From Larix sibirica (taxonomy: Eukaryota > Streptophyta > Pinopsida > Pinales > Pinaceae), in the NCBI GenBank assembly GCA_004151065.3, contig NWUY0304892116.1, positions 8,281 through 33,259 of the forward strand: a stretch of 24,979 nucleotides of DNA, given 5' to 3'. The position numbers and the translations under genes were made by a program. The notes beneath the pieces were generated by a model, which searched no databases, was not told the origin of the DNA, and was given only the letters and a program-made list of their open reading frames with translations. Shown in pieces: positions 1-8,206 of this stretch; positions within the stretch are counted from its first letter, which is position 1; every line of letters begins with the position of its first letter.

Positions 1-195
1 ACATGTGTTTCCTCTTAAGAGGTCACAGGCTCAATTCCAGAAAGGGTAGGGTATGCACACCTTTATAGACTTTAATAGTTACATCTTTGCGCAAAGGGGG
101 CCCCCTCGTCCCACAAGCAAGGAGATCTTATATACCAAATTGGTGTCTAACTTGTGTGACCTTAAAAATAGATTATTATTATTATTATTATAAAA
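1..195 (+). mobile_element. tRNA-derived SINE, 5' part cut by the window edge
   Basis: The first 45 bases read like the 3' half of a tRNA: an anticodon-arm-like CCTCTTAAGAGG, then GGCTCAATTCC, close to the RNA polymerase III B box (GGTTCRANNCC). About 120 bp of non-tRNA body follow, including the palindrome AGGGGGCCCCCT near 96-107. The element ends in an (ATT)n run at about 171-191, a simple 3' tail like those of plant SINEs. The A box and the left target-site duplication would lie before base 1, so neither can be tested here. The tRNA-like head, body and repeat tail are seen directly; membership of a named SINE family is inference. Confidence 0.55.
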
Positions 196-840
196 AGTTT
201 AATGTCAATTAAAATGGAAATATGAAAATTAAAGTAGTAGTTGTATTGGTAATGAGTTAAACATTCTATGTCTTGGATAGATTTTTGACAATTTTTTTGA
301 TTGAAAATGATTTTATTGTATTACAAAATTGAAAAGTTAAAGGTTTTTGAAGATATTGAATTCATTTATACAATTTAAACAATTCAAAATTATGATTTCA
401 ACAAAAATTCATCACCGAATTCTAATAAAAATTCAAAACATAAAATAATTAACCAACTCCTTTCAAAAACCTCAAGCGACCAAAAACAACATCTACATAT
501 GAGAGAAAATGATTATGATAGGAAGGCCAGCATCGATCTACAATGAATGCCACTAAGTGGTAAATGAGTTGGGAGCTTCCTAACCTCACTTTATGAAGCC
601 AGCTTTTTTGTGTTGTAGAAATATGAGAAGGATCCACTATATCTATTCTATATAAATAATAAACAATGAATCAAATATTTGTAGCTTTAACTTGCAACGC
701 ACGAGAGGATACCACCTATAAAAATAATAAATAACCACCAAATACCATTATCTATCTTCAGGAGGAGACGCACATGGACAAATAATAGAGAGACTATTGA
801 ATCTTGATAAACCTTATCAAAAAGCCAAAGACGATTTTCT
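196..840. other. AT-rich intergenic DNA, no gene seen
   Basis: Strongly AT-rich sequence with short ORFs of no recognisable content. I see no splice-like coding blocks, long repeats or RNA gene here. It separates the SINE from the GC-rich promoter region of the CCCH gene. Confidence 0.5.
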
Positions 841-1290
841 TATCTATCATTATTATATTTGACCAAATAATACCTATCATTACACGTCACCTTTCCCTAT
901 TGATTTAACTCGGTTTGACCGATGACCGGATTCCGCGGCCTTCCACTTTCCAAAACCCGGAAAGGCGGGCGCGGGTCGACCGCTGGATCAGGTCGGCGCC
1001 GGTGATCCCAGTGACGAGACGGGCCTGTTGCTAACTTGCTGCATTTCGCTTCATTCGACATAATGTGGGCTCCATTCCGCAGCGTTTTCCCTGTCGCCGG
1101 CGACTGTTTCGTCCTGGCGTCATCCCGGGCGTCATCCCGGATTTTGAATTTGAAGTGGTTTCCGAACGATTTGTGAGAGCCGCCATGGCGATAAAGGACC
1201 TTAATCCCGTCGGGGTTAAGGTAAAACCGACGACGGGAGTGGTGGTTTTATCTAAGATTCTATATTTCATTTTGTTGACCGCGTGGGCTT
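841..1290 (+). promoter_or_regulatory. Putative promoter of the CCCH zinc-finger gene
   Basis: This is the GC-richest stretch in the left half of the window (especially 930-1140), which suits a plant promoter. TTGACC, the W-box core bound by WRKY factors, occurs at 859-864, 915-920 and 1275-1280. An ACGT core (ACACGTCA, ABRE-like) lies at 882-889. The block GTCATCCCGG is directly repeated at about 1119-1140. A TATA-like TATATTT at 1261-1267 would put the start site near 1290-1300, just before a pyrimidine-rich stretch. Genes of this family are often stress-induced, so W-boxes and an ABRE core make sense, but such short motifs also occur by chance. The link to the gene depends on the exon model given separately. 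Confidence 0.45.
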
Positions 1291-1483
1291 CGCGTTTACT
1301 TCCTTGCACATTCTTCATTCTTTCCTTGCTTCATTGCTAGACAGACAGGCGCACAGACTGCAGCTTCTTGTTTTTTTCTCTTTCGTGATCTACAAAAGCT
1401 GTGATCCTACTTCTCTTGTCTAAGGAACTACTGGGGGTTTCACGAGGAGGCCATCAGCAGCGTACGATTCATCTTTTCTTTCG
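1291..1483 (+). other. Putative non-coding first exon (5' UTR) of the CCCH gene
   Basis: This pyrimidine-rich transcribed-looking segment follows the TATA-like box and ends at TTTCG|GTGAGC, a good plant 5' splice site (GT at 1484-1485). Spliced to the acceptor at 8163-8164 it would give a 5' UTR of about 235 nt ahead of the ATG at 8207. A competing donor, AG|GTATCT near 2069, cannot be excluded. A 5'-UTR intron is plausible for this gene, but no transcript data were available, so the exon is a prediction. Confidence 0.4.
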
Positions 1484-2340
1484 GTGAGCACTTGCTCCTT
1501 CCAATTTATTCCTTACTAATCAAGCCTTGGGAGTCGTGAATTAATGATTGCTGCGCAATAAAATGAATTTCTTCAGTGTTGGAATGGCTTTCCGGGATTT
1601 GTAAATTTTGTTTCAATTTATGATGCACCTTCAGTTTCTGGGTTCTGGGATTTAAGGGTTTTATCCATTGTACCCCTCTGTATTTGTTTCCAGATGAAAT
1701 TGAAAAGTTTCAAATTGAAAATTTTCATCTGAGCTTTATGGGCTATGTCGGTGTGGGCAGGTTTTCTGTTTTCATTAAAGCCAAATTTAGTTATATATAT
1801 ATATATATATTTTCAATATGATCAGGGTTTGTTGTGTGTAAGATTCGGCACTGTCGGTTTTTTCGTCTGCTATATGAAATGACTGTGTTGCGCTGTCTGA
1901 GTTTGCTATGATATGTTTGATTTTTTGGTTTTGAGTTACGGGTTGCTACATTTGGGTAGTGTAAGGTGGTTCTTACAGTAATTACAAAGAACAAGATGCG
2001 TTTTCCATCCCCAATTTCTTGAATTTTAATCTTTTGCTTGCTTTTGCATAAGTCCAAACTCCAAGAGGTATCTCTATTGTGATAGAATCACCCCCGAACA
2101 ACTCCAGTCCACATTTTTAACACATGATTTTGATTTGAGCTGGTGATGCTCAGGGATAACATGTAACTTTGTTTTTATTAGGTACTCATTTTGTCACTAT
2201 AGCTTATGAGGCTTGTACTGTTTGCTTATGGTTTTTGATCATTTCGGTTTATGTGCTCTTGATTTCGTTTATAACAGTTTTGACGCCTTCCAAACCTCCT
2301 TCTTTCTCACAGGGTGAATAGTAAAAACCTATAGGTTTGT

Positions 2341-2625
2341 ATCTGTGTATACCCTGAAGAGAAGTCAAACCTTATCTGAGTGGATGTTTGCTTATGCCAT
2401 ACAAATGGGGCAGACGACAACAAGAATAACCCTGATGGATAGCCTAACACTTATTCAACTCCAGAAGTGGACCAATACCTTGCATCTGTGTATACCCTGG
2501 AAGGCTGGAGAGAAGTCAAGCCTAATCTGTATGAATGTTTGCTTATGCCATACAAATTGGGCAGACGACAGCAAGTATAAACCTAGTGGATTGCCTAACA
2601 CTCATTCAACTTCAGGAATGGACCG
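2341..2625. repeat. Tandem duplication, unit about 143 bp, two copies
   Basis: Both copies open with ATCTGTGTATACCCTG (2341 and 2484). They then share blocks such as GAGAAGTCAA, GTTTGCTTATGCCATACAAA, GGGCAGACGACA and GCCTAACACT, with scattered substitutions and small indels. Copy 2 ends in GGAATGGACCG, which resembles the TGGACCAAT block of the adjacent 195-bp array, so the two arrays may share an origin. The longer ORFs read here follow from the repeat and look unlike a protein. Confidence 0.8.
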
Positions 2626-3545
2626 TTTTTCTGTTATTGTTGTGTCCGTGTTTGTGAAATTTGGTGGTTTAACGACAATTGACTGTATGATAAAAATGTT
2701 ATTACAGTCCTGCTGGGCTGTTAATGTTTGGCAGGGAAAGCAGAATGGGTTCAGAGTGATAGTGAACCACTGCCGATGACTTATTTTTGTGTTGGTGTTT
2801 GTGATAATTGGTGGTTTAGCGACAACCGGCTATATCATAAAAATGTTAAAATTCACTTAGATGGTCATATTTTAATTTTTGTTCTTTTTGGGTTTGGGTT
2901 AGAGGTGGATAACGTTTGGCAGGCAAGGCAGAATGGATTCACAGCGTTCGTGGACCAAATGTGCCGTTCGTTAATTTTTTAATTTTTATGTTGGCGTTTG
3001 TGAAATTTGGTGGTTTAACGACAATGGGCTAATGAAATTGTTACGACAGAACTGCTGATGGCGTGGTCATGTTTTAGTTTTTGTTCTTTGTGAGTTAGAG
3101 GCATCTAAAATTTGGCTGGCAAAGTACGATGGATTAACAGCGATTGTGGACCAATGACCTGTTGGCTAATTTTTGTATTTTTCTGTTGGTGTTTGCAAAA
3201 TTTGGTGGTTTAACGCCAACTGGCTATATGTTATTACAGTAGTACTGATGTGGTGGTCATGTTTCAGGTTTTTGTTCTTTTTAAGTCAGAGGTTGTTAAT
3301 GTTTGGCCGGCAATGCAAGATGGATTCACAGCGTTTGTGGACCAATGCCCTGTCGGCTAGGTTTTGTATTTTCGTGTTGGGTTTTGTGAAATTTGGTGGT
3401 CCAGCGACAACTGGCTATTTAATAGAAGTGTTATTTCAGAACTACTGATCGGTGTGGCTAGGTTTTGGTTTTGGTTTTGTGTTTTTTGAGTTAGAGGCTG
3501 TTAATGTTTGGCAATCAAAGCAGGATGGATTCACACCGCTAGTTA
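2626..3545. repeat. Degenerate tandem array, unit about 195 bp, five copies
   Basis: The block TTTGTGAAATTTGGTGGTTT or a close variant recurs at 2651, 2798, 2997, 3192 and 3383. Each is followed by an (A)CTGGCTAT-like block and then by a TTTTTGTTCTTT…GTTAGAGG block. AATGTTTGGC…AAGCAGGATGGATTCACAGCG and GTGGACCAATG…TGTCGGCTA complete the unit. Spacing is 191-199 bp except the first pair (147 bp, internal deletion). Copies differ at many positions, so the array is old. It lies inside the putative 5'-UTR intron. Confidence 0.85.
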
Positions 3546-3639
3546 TGATAAGAAACAGTTTTTCAGCAATAGCAATGCCAATTAAGCAAGGTTATCGCAC
3601 TCTTCAAGTCGGCCTGATTGACTTGTGACTCTGTGAGTT

Positions 3640-4035
3640 TCTCAGGTTGTCTGATCAGCTGAGTTTGGTGCGGAGTCAGCTGACCCACCAGATTTGACCA
3701 TACCTGCCAAGTCTGGTGCCCAGTTATTATGAGTTTTTAGCTGAATTATGCCAAGTTATTCCAAGTTATTTGCTGAGTTATTCTGAGCTGTTCCTGCTCT
3801 GGTGCTGAGTTTTCCAAGTCACTCCTAGTGGCTGGCCGCTGTATTATGAAGTCATTCTGAGTCTGAGTCTACCAAGCTTGCAACTAGGCACTGGATAGTT
3901 GCCAAGTCTGGTACCGAGTTATTCTTTGAGTTATTCTGAGTTATTATTAAGTCATTCCCCACTGGCTCTTCCTGAGTCTGATTTTGACAAGCTTGCAAGT
4001 AAGTTCTGGATGAGTTTGTAAAATTTGGTAGCATG
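3640..4035. repeat. Degenerate minisatellite-like region rich in GAGTTATTC/AAGTCATTC
   Basis: Variants of GAGTTATTC, AAGTTATTCC and AAGTCATTC recur many times. A higher-order unit of about 115 bp is visible: GAGTCTG/GAGTCTACC followed by AAGCTTGCAA occurs at 3865-3883 and again at 3975-3998, each followed by TCTGG and an AGTTTG/AGTCTGGTA-like block. No coding potential is seen. It continues the repeat-rich left part of the intron. Confidence 0.65.
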
Positions 4036-5297
4036 AGTCAGGTGGGTTCCCAACCCCAACCATGCGAAAGTACTTCCCATTATTTAATGTCGCGAGTGGG
4101 TTGAATTATGAATAGCACCCATCACTTAGTCCTCTTGCATAACACAATACCACGATCCCCTTGAAAAGTCTTGAAGATTTACCTGATCGTACACAGGGCC
4201 CAAGCTTGCATCTCATAACTGAACAGGAGCACCTATTTGTGCTTCTTTGCATGCAAGTTGTTAGTATTTCATCTTTCTCAGTGTTCCTGTACAAATTTTG
4301 AGTAACATCATAGACTAAAATCTTCCATCCTCAATTTATAAAGAATTTAAGCCTTTTGGTTCATTGATGTCTCTTTTGAGATTGCTTTATTCAAGTTTTA
4401 ACTTGCAGTGTTGAAAAATTGCCCTAGAAACTGGCTATTTTCCAATTTTCTCCTAGTTATTCCCTAAGCTGATAATTTGCATTGAAAAAATTGTCAGGAT
4501 CTGAAAAACGTCGATAACAAAAATGAAAATAATAGAATTTTTTAATGGTTGCTGTTTTTTGCCGAGTCCGAAGTTTTGACCCCTGATGAGTTATTTTCAA
4601 GTATTTTTTTTTCAACATTGATTTTAAGTCTTGATTTTGGGCCTACGATTATTATGTTCATTTGTGAGAGGAAAATGGATTTAACATTTAATATCTGGTA
4701 GGTGTAAAGCTGAATTTAAGTTTATTAAAAGTGTAACCAAGGAGATTATGTAGGTTTTAATATGTTACTTGAATTTTGTGTTTGCCTTTTAATGTCGATG
4801 CTTGGATTGGGTGGGTTTGATGAGTTATACTAGTTAATCTTAATTTTGGCACTAATGCCAAACATTTTTATCTGATACCTTTTCTTTCAGTTAAGTTATA
4901 AGTTTTAGGTTTTTCATGTGGAGTTCTTAAATTTAAGGTTGTTTGATGGCTCCACTGATTGGCTGATACTTTTTAACGAGTATCTTAGTTTCATTTTAGC
5001 CTGAGATGCCGAAACACTACAATTGTTTATGTTAAATGAAATTTTAGTTAAATTGTGGTGAACAGATTGTTTTTCAGAATTTGTAAACTTGTTTTTTAAG
5101 GTCTGTTTCAACACTTGGCCATATTAGAAGTATTGCCACACGAAGTGGATTAAGTCCCGTCTTTTTCTGTCTTGGCTTTGGCCTGCTAGTATCCTGTAGT
5201 AATAAGAGTGTGGATTCCTGCTGCTTTTTATATTTAAACTTGATATCTACAATCACATATCATGCTGTTTTAAATTTGGATGTTTGTCTTTTCTGTC

Positions 5298-5355
5298 AAG
5301 CTTTCCTTAGGGAGTACACGTTTGTAAAGCTTTCCTTAGGGAGTACACGTTTATA
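5298..5355. repeat. 29-bp tandem duplication, two nearly identical copies
   Basis: AAGCTTTCCTTAGGGAGTAC and the nine bases after it occur at 5298-5326 and again at 5327-5355, with one difference near the end (TTTGTA versus TTTATA). The high identity implies a recent event compared with the older arrays nearby. Confidence 0.9.
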
Positions 5356-5600
5356 AAATTTGGTAGTTTAAACTTTGAAACAGAGTTCCTTAAAGATATC
5401 GTGGAACTAAATTTCAGTTTCAACAAAGATGTGGTCTGCTATTTGGGTTTCAAATTGTACAATTTGGTAATTTGGGGAATGGCTTGTTATGACGAATTGG
5501 ATTTTCATGATTTGTGATGTAGGTTAGGTAGATATACTTTTATGCTTTTTGATTCTTGTGCAAAGTTACTTGGATATTTTGGTGTAGGTATGGTCCTTCT

Positions 5601-5890
5601 GTCATTTTATAACGCAAAATAGTTGACATAATCCTCAATGATATTTGATTATCGCTTACTTTAAAAAATGCAACAATTTATCATTACTATAATACTATTC
5701 TGCACTCTTAGAAGCCCAATCTGGATCTCGTCTAATCTTTCAAGGTCATTATAACGCAATAAAGTGACATGTTCGTCGATGATATTTTGATTATCCCCTA
5801 CTTTCAGAAATGCCATAATTCATCAGTACTATATCCTGTACTCCTAGTAGCTCAATCTGGAATTTTAATCTAATCTTTAACGGCCATTAT
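5601..5890. repeat. Tandem duplication, unit about 144 bp, two diverged copies
   Basis: Copy 1 starts GTCATTTTATAACGC at 5601 and copy 2 starts GTCATTATAACGC at 5745. Shared blocks in order include TGACAT, GATGATATTT-GATTATC, CTACTTT, AAATGC, TCAT-ACTAT, CTGTACTC/CTGCACTC, CAATCTGGA and TCTAATCTTT. No coding signal is seen. Confidence 0.8.
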
Positions 5891-6109
5891 GTTTAATTTT
5901 TGTGTAATCATACCAGGGGGCATTAGCCATTCTGTCTGCCAACCTGCTCATTCTCCTTCTCATAAGAATTTACTTGATTTCCGTGAAGAATGAAACTACA
6001 TCCTTCCTTTTTCCAAACAAGATATTAAAACTTCCAATATCTCACCCTCCTGCTTTAGGTGATTAAATCTATATTGTTAATATGGAAATCTTCCAAAATT
6101 AAAAGACTA

Positions 6110-6335
6110 ATATTTTCTAGTTTTTGCCTAAAGCGAGGCACTGAACCAAATCTTATAAGTTCAGCTTTGTTATTGTTTGTCCGACCAAATTTCAAAAGCA
6201 TATGTCAGATTCGTTTATTTCCAATATCACAAGTTTAGATATTTTCCAAGTTTTTTACCTTAATGTATGGCCTTGATCCAAATCTATAATCTTAGCATTG
6301 ATATTAGTTCCTTGACCAATTTCAAAATCATAGGT
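6110..6335. repeat. Tandem duplication, unit about 129 bp, two old copies
   Basis: ATATTTTCTAGTTTTT (6110) and ATATTTTCCAAGTTTTTT (6239) open the two copies. Both then carry CCAAATCT, an AGCTTTG/AGCATTG block, CCGACCAAATTTCAAAA / TTGACCAATTTCAAAA, and GCATATGTC / TCATAGGTC. They are strongly diverged but in the same order. Confidence 0.65.
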
Positions 6336-6539
6336 CTGAATTAGTCCCCTTCTTCCTTCCTCTAGCTTTGCTTGGATTATTTTTGGAATTCCCATCATAT
6401 TATACATAGCCAGAACAGTTTTGAATTAAATACTAAGCAAGGGCAATAGTAAAATGATTTCTCTTTTCTTGTGCATTAACAGTAGTTATTGACTCTGTTG
6501 ATTATTGCTTCTGCATTCTCCCTGCTCACTGTTAAGTGA

Positions 6540-6860
6540 TTTTTGTTCTTTGATTTGCTTGTGTGTGTGTTTCATTGTCATCCTCCGTCATAATGAGTTA
6601 GTTGTATTAAGGTTAGGTAGGGATGATGATGATCATATTATTATTTAAAAAAAAACAATATTTTATAGGAAACAACGAGTTACAGCCTGTGTCCAAAGTC
6701 AAGTAGTTTTTGTTCTTCTTTTTGCTTGTGTGTATGTTTCTAACTTTCACTATTATCTTCAGTTCTAATGTGTTAGTGATCAGTGTTAAGGTTAGGTATG
6801 GATGGTTATTGATCATCATCAACATGGTTAATATATTAAAAATCAATTTTCTATTGGCCA
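6540..6860. repeat. Tandem duplication, spacing about 167 bp, two diverged copies
   Basis: TTTTTGTTCTT…TTGCTTGTGTGT occurs at 6540 and 6707. Each is followed by GTTTC, AACTTTCA/CATTGTCA, TTCAGT/TCCGTC, AATG-GTTAGT, TTAAGGTTAGGTA-GGATG and GATCAT. The second copy ends with AT-rich sequence before ATTGGCC. Short ORFs on both strands here follow from the repeat and are not convincing genes. Confidence 0.75.
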
Positions 6861-8164
6861 AACTTAGTTGCGGTTATGTAACCATGAGGGTCTGACTGGT
6901 TGCTTGCACTAGCTGTTGCTTCTCCTTGTATGCATTGGATGCTGTTACTGATCATAAAAGTGAGGCAGGTGATCTTAATGGCTTTTCTATGCCCTGTTAT
7001 ACTTTTTAGACTTTTGCATAGAATTGAAGAGGGTAGGTCCAGTGACTGGAAATGATAAATATAAATTATATGTGTAATGTAGCAAGGCATGCAGTTTGAT
7101 GTTTTATGCTTGTTAACTATTGAAGTTTATTAAAGGTGGTCTCAGTTTTTTTTATTAATTGAGTTTGTTGATAGCATGCTTGGACAGTATGTTGTCTGGA
7201 TTCCTGTAAAGCTTTGAATATTTGGTTTAAGATAGCCGCTATCTCCCACCCAAGGAGACTTAAATCTTATTTATAATTTCATGAACGCTCCTGTGATTAC
7301 TGTGAACACATGTTAGGCATTTCTGATGGTTGAATTTTATTTCTTTTGATTGATGTTCCTAATGCTGGATATATTGACTTAAAATAATAAAGTGTTTTGG
7401 TTTAAGGCACTTCCGCCCTTCAGGGGTTGATTTCTCAAACTGATAGTTCCAATGTGGAGTCACTGGGTTGGCTATTTTAAGCCAAAATTAAGTGACATTA
7501 TGCAAGGGAATGGATTGGCTTATGGTCTGAAAATTTTGCTATCAATTTCCCGAAAAAAGATTCATACAACTGATTAGATCAAGTAAACTTCTTGTATAAC
7601 TGGCTGGGGACCCCATCCTCCGTATCTGGTTGTATAGATTCAACCAAGAATTCCTTGGTCATTCCAGCATTTCCAGTCAATGGACCTCCACCCCACAGCT
7701 AGGTTGTTATCTTATTGATTCTCACATTCAGCTCTGTGAATCTGTCCTACAGTTATTTGCTTCATGTTAAAATGAACTGTATTTTTTCATCCAGATTTGG
7801 AAATATGGAGTTTCCATCACATAATCAACTTGTTAGACCTTGCACAAAGCAGATTTATGATTTTATCTGAATATGGATCAACATGAAAACTGCAAATATC
7901 CATGTATTACATTTGCACAACTATGGAGTGTGATCTGCACATGTTGTGTAAGGCTAGGAGCCAGTTGTAGGATGGACTTAATGATATAGCTTTGGATTTC
8001 ATAACATTGGTAACCTTTTTATTATAATTTTCTTTTTAACCTGTTCCGATTCAGCTTGATTCAGCTTTATGGGTGTGCTTTTCTGTTACACTATTGTCTA
8101 GATTCTAGTTTAAGTTGACTTTTAAAATTGGCATCCTGACAACATTTTGTGCTTCTTTCTATAG

Positions 8165-8206
8165 GTCTTGGGAGTGTGTTTCTGAATATATCAATTTAAA
8201 GAAAGC
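8165..8206 (+). other. 5' UTR segment joined to the start codon
   Basis: These 42 nt lie between the acceptor AG (8163-8164) and the ATG. An in-frame TGA at 8183-8185 shows that the ORF cannot extend further upstream in this exon, so the ATG at 8207 is the first possible start. It has A at -3, a favourable plant context. Confidence 0.6.

Larger units (their letters stand above)
1484..8164 (+). other. Putative 6.7-kb 5'-UTR intron of the CCCH gene
   Basis: The intron is bounded by the inferred donor GTGAGC (1484) and by a clear acceptor: branch-point-like CTGAC at 8136-8140, a T-rich tract, and TTTCTATAG ending at 8164. It has the T-rich plus strand expected of plant introns. It contains no recognisable coding sequence. 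Its content is mostly degenerate tandem duplications, listed separately. The stretches 1490-2340, 4040-5290, 5891-6109 and 6860-8130 hold nothing I can name. Extra non-coding exons inside it are possible. The acceptor is better supported than the donor. Confidence 0.45.

Noticed and set aside
1065-1340. 91-codon plus-strand ORF and 95-codon minus-strand ORF in the GC-rich island
   Set aside because: Both follow from high GC content and few stops. Neither has a recognisable motif, and the region fits a promoter better. The plus-strand ATG would lie upstream of the likely start site.
2345-3448. Four plus-strand ORFs (84-144 codons) over the tandem arrays
   Set aside because: Their sequences repeat with the DNA units, change frame between copies and have no protein-like motif.
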